DNA of 64,000 nucleotides from Oligella sp050920755 (lineage in GTDB: Bacteria; Pseudomonadota; Gammaproteobacteria; Burkholderiales; Burkholderiaceae_B), in the NCBI RefSeq assembly GCF_050920755.1, contig NZ_CP158480.1:1302001-1366000 (forward strand), written 5' to 3'. The number at the start of each line of letters is the position of its first letter. Position 1 is the first letter of the stretch. Of this stretch, positions 24,400-33,442 are shown piece after piece. Below the pieces are notes generated by a model. The model saw nothing but the letters and a program-made list of their open reading frames with translations. It had not been told where the DNA came from and ran no database searches. The translations under genes were made by a program, and so were the position numbers.

Positions 24400-25860
24400 A
24401 TGAAAGGGTTTAAAGTGCAGGGTTTATCCGGCCCGCTCGGCATGAGACATTATTTGCGAAGACCGCAAGACTTGCAGCAGCAAAGCGGTCAGGCCTTGAT
24501 TCTCGGCTTATCCATGTTGCTGGTCTTGGTCATCATTTTGATGAGTTTATTCCAGCAAAGCCGTCTAGTGAATGCTAAGGCCAAACAAATTCATACCGTC
24601 GAAGCGGCGGCGTATTCCGGTGCCTTAATTCAGGCTCGTGCTTTAAATATGCAGGGTTATATTAATTTGGCCCAAGTCGGTCACCAAATCGCAATGGCGC
24701 ATTTAGTGACATTAGCTTCATGGGCTAAATTTTCTGCCACTGAAAATCGTCAATACCTCTCTGCCAACCCGCCATCCTATCTGATTGGCATGATGTTCGG
24801 TATTTCTCATCAAAATGCTTATGCTGCCTCCCGTCGTGCGATGTCAATTATCTCCATTGCAGAGCGTCATAATGAATTGGAGCAACGTTATGCAAGGCAC
24901 GATGAGATTGTTAACAATGTGCTTTTAGAAGTCGCTTATGCGATTCGTGATCATCAAACAACAACCCGTGATGCGGCGATTCAGGAAGTGATTACAGCTA
25001 ATTATCCGGGCTATCAGGTATCGGCGGCTGCTGATGTCTCTACCTCCGGTGATATGACTAAGCAATTGCATTGGCAATTATTGGAAGAAGATACTTCAGA
25101 CTTTACAAGCATGTATAAACCGGCAGGAAATTATCGCTCGCTAATCACAACGGTTGCAAGACTGTATAAATTTTTAGATCCGCGTAAGGAATTAACGAGA
25201 AACCATTGGCCGGTGAGTCACCGTTGTCCCCACTTACGTCATGAATTAAGACGTCAAGGTACGACTATTTTAAATCAGCAGGGTAACTGGCAATCCATCG
25301 ATACACAATCCTTTCATGCTTTACGCTCCAATCGCTGGATTGGCTGCTATTACCGTGAATACCCCATGGGTTGGGGCTGGGTATCGGGGCGTTTTAATAC
25401 CATCCCGGAGGGTATGGAGTATAGCGAAAACCCGCCTGATAACTTTGCTAATCAAGATTTTTGGCGTTGGGTGCAATCGGCAACGCAATGGGATTTATTA
25501 GGGGGCATACAAAACCCTTTGGCAAATTCCCGTGCCGTGCAGCAACGTATCCAGTGGGGTGGCGGCGGTCTGGTGCCCTATGTCGATATTAATACGGAGG
25601 GCAAGGATAAATTAGCTTTTCAATTGCACTTAAGCGGTCCTGAGGTGGACGGTCAATTAATGACTGTTAAGGCACAGGCTGAAAGCTTTTTTGAACGCTA
25701 TAAAGGCCGCACTGACGGTCAGCATGAAAAAGCCAATCTGTGGCACCCCTACTGGTTAGCACGTTTAGCGGAGGGCGCAGATTCTCAATTGGCTCAGTCT
25801 ACAAACGGCAGTCGTAGTGATAAGGGAAGTAGCGGCAATTTATCTTATTTTAAGGAGTAG
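24400..25860 (+). CDS. TadG-like pseudopilin with a large soluble domain
   Basis: A 486-residue protein whose first part repeats the Q-S-G-Q processing motif (G30 then Q-A-L-I-L), followed by a membrane helix L-S-M-L-L-V-L-V-I-I-L-M-S-L-F and an A-K-Q-I-H-T-V-E-A-A-A-Y-S-G-A region typical of TadG/TadE-like proteins. The remaining 420 residues are soluble, Trp- and Tyr-rich, and not recognisable to me. The ATG at 24400 is favoured over the TTG at 24394. It lies between the pilin and a second pseudopilin gene with short gaps, so one operon. A surface or minor-pilin role is inferred. Confidence 0.6.
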   Translation: MKGFKVQGLSGPLGMRHYLRRPQDLQQQSGQALILGLSMLLVLVIILMSLFQQSRLVNAKAKQIHTVEAAAYSGALIQARALNMQGYINLAQVGHQIAMAHLVTLASWAKFSATENRQYLSANPPSYLIGMMFGISHQNAYAASRRAMSIISIAERHNELEQRYARHDEIVNNVLLEVAYAIRDHQTTTRDAAIQEVITANYPGYQVSAAADVSTSGDMTKQLHWQLLEEDTSDFTSMYKPAGNYRSLITTVARLYKFLDPRKELTRNHWPVSHRCPHLRHELRRQGTTILNQQGNWQSIDTQSFHALRSNRWIGCYYREYPMGWGWVSGRFNTIPEGMEYSENPPDNFANQDFWRWVQSATQWDLLGGIQNPLANSRAVQQRIQWGGGGLVPYVDINTEGKDKLAFQLHLSGPEVDGQLMTVKAQAESFFERYKGRTDGQHEKANLWHPYWLARLAEGADSQLAQSTNGSRSDKGSSGNLSYFKE

Positions 25861-25862
25861 GC

Positions 25863-26639
25863 ATGGTTACTTATTTATTCAAATCATTGCGCTCTCAAGG
25901 TTTACAAACACAAAGCGGTCAGTCCATTGCCGAAACCTTGGTTTTATTGTTAGTGCTCATCGTTTTTTTTACTGCGATTCCATGGTTTGGGCGTATTGCC
26001 GATATTGGGCTACAACAGGCTAATGCCAGCCGTTATGCCGCTTTTCAATTAACGCGTCATGAAGAGGGTATTGATGAAGCGGATTTAAAGCATCGCTTCT
26101 TTTTATCCAAAGCGCATCAGTGGAGGGATCGTGCACATAATCAGATTATTCGAAATGATGATATTTATGTTCATTTTGATCGCTCAAAAAAGCTGCCGGG
26201 GCATATGCAGCCCGGTGCGGAGGGTGTTAATCCCTCAACCCTAAGGCGTGAATGGCAGATTGAGGACAAGGGGATCGCTTCAGTTCATGTTAACACTCGT
26301 CCTCAATATACCTCAGTCGATGATCGCACGAATGAGCCGATGAGTCCCGGGTTGTCATTTTTCGACCAACACATTCTTAATATTCAACGACATACAGCGA
26401 TATTAACCGGTACAGCCCATAGCAGCACGGACTTGAATGCTCATAAAAGAACGGCTGAAAGTAGTTTAGCTTGGCGTGAGGCGGCACAAGCTTCTTATGA
26501 AAGTGGCAGAAAGGTTACAGAGGTTGCCGCCCCAATCGATGCAGCATGGAATCGTCCCACACCGGTTTTTGATTGGTTGTCACCTTGGGCAGGTGAATTG
26601 CCGGGGCATCACTTAGAGCGCTTTAAGGGGAGTGAGTGA
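25863..26639 (+). CDS. TadE-like pseudopilin
   Basis: A 258-residue protein with the third copy of the motif, T-Q-S-G-Q-S-I-A-E-T, in which G19 would be the cleavage residue and E24 the +5 glutamate. A hydrophobic helix L-V-L-L-L-V-L-I-V-F-F-T-A-I-P follows. The rest is hydrophilic and unlike anything I recognise. The start is 3 bases after the previous stop, with an AAGGAG site. The stop overlaps the next start (TGATG). It is probably a minor component processed by the same peptidase. Confidence 0.62.
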   Translation: MVTYLFKSLRSQGLQTQSGQSIAETLVLLLVLIVFFTAIPWFGRIADIGLQQANASRYAAFQLTRHEEGIDEADLKHRFFLSKAHQWRDRAHNQIIRNDDIYVHFDRSKKLPGHMQPGAEGVNPSTLRREWQIEDKGIASVHVNTRPQYTSVDDRTNEPMSPGLSFFDQHILNIQRHTAILTGTAHSSTDLNAHKRTAESSLAWREAAQASYESGRKVTEVAAPIDAAWNRPTPVFDWLSPWAGELPGHHLERFKGSE

Positions 26640-27394
26640 TGGGACGTGGCACAAAACTGATTAAAGGATTGACGAGCTTAGTTTTAGCTTTGTTGATGAC
26701 CTCGGTAAAAGCATCAAATATGCATAAGGAAGCGGAGATGGTGGCTTATGAATTGAGTCAACGCTTATCACTGGAGCTTAGGGACAAGGTTTTTCAAGGC
26801 AAGGTATTTGAACAGCCAATCAGCGCTTGGCAATTACGGTCGGATGCGGCTTTTTCCAATCTGTTGCAAGCCTTAGCTAAGCAAAGTATTTTTCAGCAAT
26901 ATCACAGCATCGGTAATTTAATCATGCTAAGTGGTGAGTTTGCTCAATACGCGGTTTTACTGCAAATCGAACGTATCCATGGTGACGCTTATCAAGGCAT
27001 TTTAAGTGTGATGCCGAGTGCGCAGACGGGATTTACCACTGAGCAATCGGAAGAGCTTTATCAACATTTGCTCAGCGAGTTTAAAGGCGGTGCTAAACAA
27101 CGCTTTTCCTGGGTACCTGATTCGGCGTTGTTATTGATGAATATTCAAGGCGATAAGCAACGTTCCCAACATATTTACTTTGAGACGATGGAACCCGCGG
27201 CATTTAAAAACACGATAAAAAACAATTTATTGTCAGCGGGATGGAAGGCCGGTAGTACTGCGGATTTCGGCCTCAGTTTATGGACAAAGCAGCGACAGCA
27301 AGTGCGGCTGTATTTCAGTGCTCAAGCCGAAGGTACTGCTCTTTATGTACTAAGTGATGACTTATCAAAGGATAGTTATGAAATTACGGATTAA
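26639..27394 (+). CDS. Exported protein of unknown function in the Tad operon
   Basis: Starts at the ATG overlapping the previous stop, with an AGGGGAGTGA ribosome site. The 251 residues have a signal peptide (K-G-L-T-S-L-V-L-A-L-L-M-T-S-V-K-A) and a mixed alpha/beta body with no domain I can name. It overlaps cpaB by 17 bases, so it is firmly within the operon. Periplasmic assembly proteins such as RcpB or TadG sit at such places in other tad loci, but no family similarity is visible. Confidence 0.55.
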   Translation: MGRGTKLIKGLTSLVLALLMTSVKASNMHKEAEMVAYELSQRLSLELRDKVFQGKVFEQPISAWQLRSDAAFSNLLQALAKQSIFQQYHSIGNLIMLSGEFAQYAVLLQIERIHGDAYQGILSVMPSAQTGFTTEQSEELYQHLLSEFKGGAKQRFSWVPDSALLLMNIQGDKQRSQHIYFETMEPAAFKNTIKNNLLSAGWKAGSTADFGLSLWTKQRQQVRLYFSAQAEGTALYVLSDDLSKDSYEITD

Positions 27395-28361
27395 TAAAAA
27401 AGCCACTATCGTTATTAGCCTCGCCATCTTTGCCGGTTTATTAGCCGCTTGGTCGGCAAAAAAATATATTAATGAAAAGGTTGAAATGTTGGAAGCTCAA
27501 GCGCGAGTAGAAACCGTGCAGCGTGTGGTTGCGGCTTTCGATTTACCTGAGGGTACTAAAATTGATTCGCATCATGTGGCGGTACGTGATATTCCGAAGG
27601 AATGGGTTGCCGGTGGCAGTATTTTGCCGGAGGAGTTCATACATATTCAGGGTCAGGTGGTGACTGCCTCTTTAAAAAGGGGTGATCAGTTGTTATGGGC
27701 AAATACGGCACATGTAAAAAACAAACCCTTTTCTGACAAAATCAGCCCCGGACGTCGTGCGGTCACCATACCCGTGGATACCATTAACTCGGTTTCGGGT
27801 ATGTTAGTGCCGGGTGATCTAATTGATCTCTATGTTTCATTTGAATATCGACGTAAACAAATTACCGCACCCTTATTACAAGGGGTATTAGTAATGGCTA
27901 CCGGGCAGCAAAGTCGTCCCGGGCTGGAACCCGGTGACACCAATGCACGCTATTCCACCGTAACGCTTGATACGGCACCGGAAGAGGCGGCAAAGTTGGT
28001 GGCCGCCAGACAAGCCGGCACCATAACCGCTTTATTACGTAATCCGAGCGATGATAAGGCCGCGCAAAAGGGTGTGAGAGGTGATTTAGCCAATATGCTT
28101 GGTATTGCTACACCTCCGCCACCGATTAAGCGTAAGCCGCAGGTGATTTACGGCGATCAGAATAATAAGAAACTACCTAATTTAGCCGTTAACACAGAAA
28201 CTGAAAGTTCTAATAAAGACGATCGCGGGGTCTTTGATTTACCGGGTCAAGAGGACTTGGTCAGTGCTTGGATTAACTCATTACCTAAAACACAAGTCAG
28301 TGAGGACCTTAGCTTAAGTAGTCACGTAAGTGAAGAGCAAGAGATTGTATTAGGGGATTAA
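27378..28361 (+). CDS. cpaB: Flp pilus assembly protein CpaB/RcpC
   Basis: A periplasmic, inner-membrane-anchored protein with a SAF domain, thought to stabilise the secretin or its passage through the cell wall. The ATG at 27378 has an AAGGATAG ribosome site. A membrane helix covers about 9-27. It is followed by V-V-A-A-F-D-L-P-E-G-T-K-I (SAF) and R-A-V-T-I-P-V-D-T-I-N-S-V-S-G-M-L-V-P-G-D-L-I-D, the classical CpaB signature. The C-terminal 90 residues are polar and Pro/Asn-rich. It lies directly before the secretin gene, the standard order. Confidence 0.87.
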   Translation: MKLRINKKATIVISLAIFAGLLAAWSAKKYINEKVEMLEAQARVETVQRVVAAFDLPEGTKIDSHHVAVRDIPKEWVAGGSILPEEFIHIQGQVVTASLKRGDQLLWANTAHVKNKPFSDKISPGRRAVTIPVDTINSVSGMLVPGDLIDLYVSFEYRRKQITAPLLQGVLVMATGQQSRPGLEPGDTNARYSTVTLDTAPEEAAKLVAARQAGTITALLRNPSDDKAAQKGVRGDLANMLGIATPPPPIKRKPQVIYGDQNNKKLPNLAVNTETESSNKDDRGVFDLPGQEDLVSAWINSLPKTQVSEDLSLSSHVSEEQEIVLGD

Positions 28362-28409
28362 TGATTAAGTAAATGCAATGCCTATAGCAGCATAAGGAGG
28401 AGGTGATTT

Positions 28410-29924
28410 ATGAAGAAGTTTAAATTATACGGAAAGGAGGGATATATGCTTAAGTCCTTAAGTGGTGTCGGTATTTATTTTATTGCACTTTTTTTATTGT
28501 TCTTGCCGTCCCTTGGTATGGCGCAGCAGAAAATCAATTTAACCGTGGGTCAAATTCATGTGTTGCCGGCTGAACAAATCGCACGGGTTGCGGTGGGTGA
28601 TGGAAATGTGGTTAATGCCGTTACCGATGATGATAAGGAAGTGGTGCTTTTTGCCAGAGCAGCGGGTGATACCAGCTTACAAATCTGGGATGTGGACGGA
28701 AACTCCAAAAATTTTCATATTACGGTGGGGTCAGCCGTACAAAACCGTTTGCAGCATGATATCCGCAATATGTTGAACCGTATTCAAAATGTAAAAGCCA
28801 CGGTGCTGGGTGAAAAAGTCATTGTGGAAGGCGAGAAGTTAAGTGATGCCGATAGGGAGCGTGTGCAGTTATTAGCCAAGCATTACCCTCAAATCATCGA
28901 TATGACCAGTCAGATCGGTTGGGATCAGATGGTTTTATTGGATGTGCAGATTCTTGAAATTCCCAGAAATTTCTTGCAAGAGCTGGGTGTCAGTTGGCAA
29001 AGCAACACCGTGGGTGGATTTAATGCGGGCGTGGTATGGGATAGTGTCGGTCGTAACTTATTAGAAAGACCCGGGGAACAGGCTTTGGAAGCGCTTTTAA
29101 CTCAAACCAACCCTTTAGGCTACTTCGGTATTAATGCCTTATTAAGTTCAAATCTTAAGGCAATGGCCAATGAGGGTAAAGCAGTGATGCTGGCGCAACC
29201 GCAACTGATGGCACGAAGTGGCGCGACAGCTGAGTTCTTGGCAGGCGGTGAGGTGCCGTATGCGATAGCGGATGGTAACGGCAATACCCAAACCGTATTT
29301 AAGCCCTATGGTGTCAGTCTGCAAATTACCCCGCGGATTGAGCGTAACGGCATAGTACGCTCCAGTATTAATGTGGAAGTGAGTTCGATCGACGGCTCTA
29401 TGGTGTTACAAGGTGGCCCGGCTTTAAAAATTCGCCGTACCAATACCGAGTTTAATGTGCGTTCAGGTGAAACCCTTGTCCTCTCGGGTTTTATTTCACG
29501 AGATCAAATGCAAAATATGGATAAGGTGCCGGGTATGGGTGATGTGCCGATTTTAAGTGCTTTATTCCGCTCTAAAAAGTTTCAGAACAATGAAACCGAA
29601 CTGGCGATTTTTGTGCGTCCGGTGGTGGTTTCTTCAGATAATGAAGACATGCAAAAACGCGTTATGCGCTCTCAAGCCATTGTCGATAGCAGCTTTGAAC
29701 AGCAGCCATTACTGAATGTGCCGATTCGTCAAAGTGCGGATGTGTCAAGCACGATACCGGTGCAGGCTTCTAATCAAGAAAAAGCGCCGAGTCCGGATAT
29801 TGATGTGGTTAGAACCTTCGGTGCGCATCAATTTTATAGTCGCGATCTGCCTAAATTCACTGTGCCTAAAAACACCAAGTTAATCCTTCGACCACTCAAT
29901 GTCAAAAAAGGAAAGGTCTCATGA
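28410..29924 (+). CDS. cpaC: Tad/Flp pilus secretin CpaC/RcpA
   Basis: The outer-membrane secretin of the Tad system. It has a signal peptide, a pilus-assembly N-terminal domain (I-N-L-T-V-G-Q-I-H-V-L...D-G-N-V-V-N-A-V), a BON-like segment (V-I-V-E-G-E-K-L-S-D), then the secretin core with V-L-A-Q-P-Q-L-M-A-R-S-G-type strand, V-P-Y-A, T-L-V-L-S-G-F-I and D-V-P-I-L-S-A-L-F-R-S. Length 504 fits. Two in-frame ATGs, 28410 and 28446, both have excellent ribosome sites (AAGGAGGAGGTGATTT and AAAGGAGGGATAT), so the start is uncertain; the second gives the more normal signal peptide. Confidence 0.9.
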   Translation: MKKFKLYGKEGYMLKSLSGVGIYFIALFLLFLPSLGMAQQKINLTVGQIHVLPAEQIARVAVGDGNVVNAVTDDDKEVVLFARAAGDTSLQIWDVDGNSKNFHITVGSAVQNRLQHDIRNMLNRIQNVKATVLGEKVIVEGEKLSDADRERVQLLAKHYPQIIDMTSQIGWDQMVLLDVQILEIPRNFLQELGVSWQSNTVGGFNAGVVWDSVGRNLLERPGEQALEALLTQTNPLGYFGINALLSSNLKAMANEGKAVMLAQPQLMARSGATAEFLAGGEVPYAIADGNGNTQTVFKPYGVSLQITPRIERNGIVRSSINVEVSSIDGSMVLQGGPALKIRRTNTEFNVRSGETLVLSGFISRDQMQNMDKVPGMGDVPILSALFRSKKFQNNETELAIFVRPVVVSSDNEDMQKRVMRSQAIVDSSFEQQPLLNVPIRQSADVSSTIPVQASNQEKAPSPDIDVVRTFGAHQFYSRDLPKFTVPKNTKLILRPLNVKKGKVS

Positions 29925-31690
29925 AGCGATTATTATTAAGTCTGCAATTTGAAGATGGTCAAAGCGAAGAAAAATGGTTTGATTTGCCCATTCATATCGG
30001 TAAGCAAAGCAGTTCTTTGCAGCTTAAAAGTTGGCGCGTAGCTAAAGAGCACGCAATCATTTTTGCTAAAGACGGTGAACTGTACTTTCAGGATTTGGGC
30101 GCTTTAGGTGGATCGGTCTTGAATTCACAACGTATTCACCATATTCATCCCTTACACATTAATGATCAAATTGTGATTGGTCCTTGTTTAATACGAGTTT
30201 TGGCCATTGAAAAAGATCATTGTAGGCACGAAGAAGATGCAAGGTCTCTCAATGAAAAGCCTCAACATGAGAGATTGCCAAATCAAAATCACAGGGAATA
30301 TCAAGCGCAGTCCGAACCATTGAAGTTATCTAACGAAAAGCCCACTTGTGGGGTAATAACGGCTGCTGAGGCAGCAGCTCAGAGTAACATTAATGAGGTG
30401 GTTGATCCTACAGTTCTGATTGCTCAACGAAATCAGTTGCATAAGTTATTAGTTGAAGCATTGGATCTGAAACGTAATAATATCACCGCCATGGATGATG
30501 CTTTATTACGAGAAGAAGCGGGCAAATTACTTAATAAAATCATTCAAGCCGATAAGCAATTCAGTGAATTAAGCTACGCTCAAGAACTTTCTCAGATGGT
30601 GATTGATGAGGCAGTAGGCTTAGGGCCGTTAGAGCCACTCTTAAAGGATCCGAGCATTACTGAGATTATGGTGAATTGCTTTGATGAAATTTATATCGAA
30701 AGAAACGGCAGGCTTGAAGCCTATCCCATGAGTTTTAGTAGCAACCAATCGGTTATTTCAATTATCGATCGTATTGTGGCACCCATCGGACGACGCATTG
30801 ATGAGAGCTCGCCAATGGTCGATGCCAGATTAAAAGACGGCTCTCGGGTGAATGCGGTGATTCCTCCTATCGCAATTAAAGGCCCTAATATCACAATTCG
30901 TAAGTTCCCACTTAGACGTCCAGGCATGGATGATCTAGTGATTTTGGAGTCATTAGACAGCTATATGAGTGATTTCTTGGATTTATGTGTAAAAAATCGC
31001 ATGAATATGATTATCTCCGGCGGTACGGGTTCGGGTAAAACGACTTTATTGAATGTCTTATCGAATTGTATTCCGGAAGGAGAGCGTATTGTGACGATTG
31101 AAGATGCGGCGGAATTACGTCTTAATCATCGCCATCTGATTAGCTTAGAGTCTCGTCCTCCCAATACCGAGGGGCGAGGGCAAGTGAGTATACGTGACTT
31201 GGTGAAGAATGCCCTGCGCATGCGCCCCGATCGTATTGTGGTCGGTGAGTGTCGGGGTGGTGAGGCTTTTGATATGCTGGGTGCAATGAATACGGGGCAC
31301 GAAGGCTCTTTAACTACCTTGCATGCCAACTCACCGCGTGATGCGATTGCTCGATTAGAAGTAATGATTTTAATGGCGGGCATGGATATTCCGCTAAGCG
31401 CAATACGAGAACATATCGCCTCCAGTATTGATTTTATTGTGCAACAAACACGACTTAGTAATGGTCGACGCGTGGTGTCTTCGATTGTTGAGGTATGTGG
31501 TTTAGAGAGTGGCATTATTAAAATTCAGGAGATATTTAAGTTTGAAAAGGGTGCAAGAAGCGGTTTTTACGGGCTAGGCATTATTCCTGAGAAGTTTGAA
31601 CGTTTAAAGGAGCAGGGCTTAGCTTTAGATATTGAGCAGTTTAATCAAGTCACGCTATCGACGGCACAGTCGGCGCATAGCTTGCATTGA
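29921..31690 (+). CDS. cpaF: FHA-CpaF fusion: Tad secretion ATPase with N-terminal forkhead-associated domain
   Basis: The cytoplasmic ATPase powering Flp pilus assembly. The core (about 150-575) shows E-I-M-V-N-C-F-D-E-I-Y-I-E, the Walker A G-G-T-G-S-G-K-T-T (366-374), R-I-V-T-I-E-D-A-A-E-L, and the His and Walker B boxes R-M-R-P-D-R-I-V-V-G-E-C-R-G-G-E and T-G-H-E-G-S-L-T-T-L-H-A-N. Before it sits an FHA-like domain (1-95; I-G-K-Q-S-S, then G-G-S-V-L-N-S-Q-R-I, I-N-D-Q-I-V-I-G) and a polar linker. FHA domains bind phosphothreonine peptides, so a phospho-dependent input is possible. The start overlaps the secretin stop (ATGA). Confidence 0.9.
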   Translation: MKRLLLSLQFEDGQSEEKWFDLPIHIGKQSSSLQLKSWRVAKEHAIIFAKDGELYFQDLGALGGSVLNSQRIHHIHPLHINDQIVIGPCLIRVLAIEKDHCRHEEDARSLNEKPQHERLPNQNHREYQAQSEPLKLSNEKPTCGVITAAEAAAQSNINEVVDPTVLIAQRNQLHKLLVEALDLKRNNITAMDDALLREEAGKLLNKIIQADKQFSELSYAQELSQMVIDEAVGLGPLEPLLKDPSITEIMVNCFDEIYIERNGRLEAYPMSFSSNQSVISIIDRIVAPIGRRIDESSPMVDARLKDGSRVNAVIPPIAIKGPNITIRKFPLRRPGMDDLVILESLDSYMSDFLDLCVKNRMNMIISGGTGSGKTTLLNVLSNCIPEGERIVTIEDAAELRLNHRHLISLESRPPNTEGRGQVSIRDLVKNALRMRPDRIVVGECRGGEAFDMLGAMNTGHEGSLTTLHANSPRDAIARLEVMILMAGMDIPLSAIREHIASSIDFIVQQTRLSNGRRVVSSIVEVCGLESGIIKIQEIFKFEKGARSGFYGLGIIPEKFERLKEQGLALDIEQFNQVTLSTAQSAHSLH

Positions 31691-31703
31691 TAAAGGGGTT
31701 TTT

Positions 31704-32549
31704 ATGGTTGTTCTGAGCTTGTTGTTTGCGACAATATCCATTGCCCTGATTTGTTGGTTACTTTTACAAGGCTTTAATCAAGCAGCCAATCGTTATGAGC
31801 ATCGAATGAAAGAACAAATGCGGGTGCAGTTAAGCGATGCATTTATATTCTTTGATCCGGTGCAGCTCTGGAGTCTTTCGCTTGCAACGACCGTTATGGT
31901 GTTTTTTGTGACTTGGTTGTTGTTTAAACTGTGGTGGCTCTCACTGCTATTGGCTGCAGTAGTGATTTTTATGCCGAAGCTTTTATTGTATTTACTTAAG
32001 AAAAGACGTTTGCAGTCGTTTGATAGGCAGTTGCCGGATTTTCTTTTGGCATTATCAGGGGCTTTAAGAGCAGGATCCGGCGTGCAGACGGCGTTGCAGT
32101 CGCTGGCTGAAGATGTACCTTCACCCTTAGCGCAAGAACTATCATTAGTACTGAGAGAGCAGCGAATGGGGGTGCCTTTTGAGCAATGCTTACAGCATCT
32201 GGCCTTACGCATGCCGTCTGAAGCTTGTGAGCTCTTTGTTTCATCCTTAAGAATCAGTGCACAAACAGGTGGTAATTTATCGGAAGCCATTGAACGCATT
32301 GCTTCTACCTTGCGCTCACGTTTGCAAATTCAGGCACGCATTAGAGCGTTAACCTCACAAGGCAAAATGCAGGCGGTCATTATGTGCTTATTACCGATCG
32401 GTTTAATGTTTGTTTTACATCATTTGGATCCGGAGGCGATGAGTCAGTTGTGGCAAAGCTATATGGGTTGGGCGGTTTTAGGCATTATCTTTTTCTTAGA
32501 AGCGTTGGGGGTTTGGATGATTAGCAAAATCGTTGCGATTGATGTTTAG
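31704..32549 (+). CDS. tadB: Tad inner-membrane platform protein TadB
   Basis: One of two GspF-type membrane proteins forming the platform on which CpaF acts. The ATG at 31704 has an AAAGGGG ribosome site; the frame is open further upstream into cpaF but has no other good start. The 281 residues carry N-terminal helices, the GspF cytoplasmic domain with R-Q-L-P-D-F-L-L-A-L-S-G-A-L-R-A-G-S-G, R-I-S-A-Q-T-G-G-N-L-S-E-A-I-E and two C-terminal helices. It sits between cpaF and tadC as in most tad loci. Confidence 0.9.
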   Translation: MVVLSLLFATISIALICWLLLQGFNQAANRYEHRMKEQMRVQLSDAFIFFDPVQLWSLSLATTVMVFFVTWLLFKLWWLSLLLAAVVIFMPKLLLYLLKKRRLQSFDRQLPDFLLALSGALRAGSGVQTALQSLAEDVPSPLAQELSLVLREQRMGVPFEQCLQHLALRMPSEACELFVSSLRISAQTGGNLSEAIERIASTLRSRLQIQARIRALTSQGKMQAVIMCLLPIGLMFVLHHLDPEAMSQLWQSYMGWAVLGIIFFLEALGVWMISKIVAIDV

Positions 32550-32557
32550 GAGTGTTT

Positions 32558-33442
32558 ATGTCGCCCTTATTCATTTATTTAAGTTTGTCCGCCACGGCTA
32601 TTTGCTTAGCTTTGATAGTTTACTGGCTTTCAATGCCGAGTATGAAAGCGGATGCGGTCAAACCGCAGCAACTGGAGATTCATCGCGCTTGGGGAGCGGT
32701 GTGGCCGTGGATTAATTTATTTGCCAATGTTGCCAGACCTTTTATGTCGTGGCGCTATAGGATGGCAGTAGAAAAAGCGATTGTGAGGGCGGGGCGGCTG
32801 GATTCGTTGGCGCCAGAGCATGTCTTAGGTATGCAAATAGGTTCAGCGCTGTTGGGCTTGGTTCTATCTTTATTTGTTTTTTTGAGTCTTGATTTTTCTG
32901 TGTTGCTAAGTAGCGTATTGGCGGTTTTAAGCAGTTTTTTGTTCTTTAATTTACCGCGTCATCATTTAGTTCAGCAAGCCAAACGGCGTCAAAAGCAAAT
33001 TCTCAAGCAATTCCCATTCTTTTTAGACATGATCACGCTTTCAGTCGAGGGTGGTTTGAATTTCCATGGGGCTTTAAGTCAAACGCATCATTTACTACCT
33101 AAAGGCGCCTTAAAAATGGAGATAAATCATGTTTTAAGCGATATCCGAGCCGGCCTTTCCCGAAATGATGCTTTAAAGGCCTTGGCCAAGCGTACTGATT
33201 TGGAAGAGCTTAATCATTTGGTGTCATCAATTGCCCAAAGTCAGAAGCTCGGTGTGAGCTTGGGACCGATTTTAAGAGCACAATCTGAACAACGTCGCAG
33301 TGAACGCTTTATGCGTGCGGAAAAGCTGGCGTTGGAAGCGCCGGTTAAAATGCTTTTTCCCTTGGTGACTTGCATTTTTCCCTGCACCTTTTTGGTCATC
33401 GCCTTTCCAATCGGATTAAAGCTGATGGAGGCGGCATGGTAG
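32558..33442 (+). CDS. tadC: Tad inner-membrane platform protein TadC
   Basis: Second GspF-type platform protein, partner of TadB. The ATG at 32558, with a TAGGAG ribosome site, gives 294 residues. It has helices at the N-terminus and the middle, and the GspF domain with Q-F-P-F-F-L-D-M-I-T-L-S-V-E-G-G-L-N, S-Q-K-L-G-V-S-L-G-P-I-L-R-A-Q-S and R-R-S-E-R-F-M-R-A-E-K-L-A-L-E-A-P-V-K-M-L-F-P-L. The last block is diagnostic of TadC. It starts 8 bases after tadB and overlaps the following DUF192 gene by 7 bases. Confidence 0.9.
   Translation: MSPLFIYLSLSATAICLALIVYWLSMPSMKADAVKPQQLEIHRAWGAVWPWINLFANVARPFMSWRYRMAVEKAIVRAGRLDSLAPEHVLGMQIGSALLGLVLSLFVFLSLDFSVLLSSVLAVLSSFLFFNLPRHHLVQQAKRRQKQILKQFPFFLDMITLSVEGGLNFHGALSQTHHLLPKGALKMEINHVLSDIRAGLSRNDALKALAKRTDLEELNHLVSSIAQSQKLGVSLGPILRAQSEQRRSERFMRAEKLALEAPVKMLFPLVTCIFPCTFLVIAFPIGLKLMEAAW

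Noticed and set aside
31126..31515. 129-residue minus-strand frame inside cpaF
   Set aside because: It mirrors the Walker B region of CpaF in another frame; the composition is that of a shadow frame.
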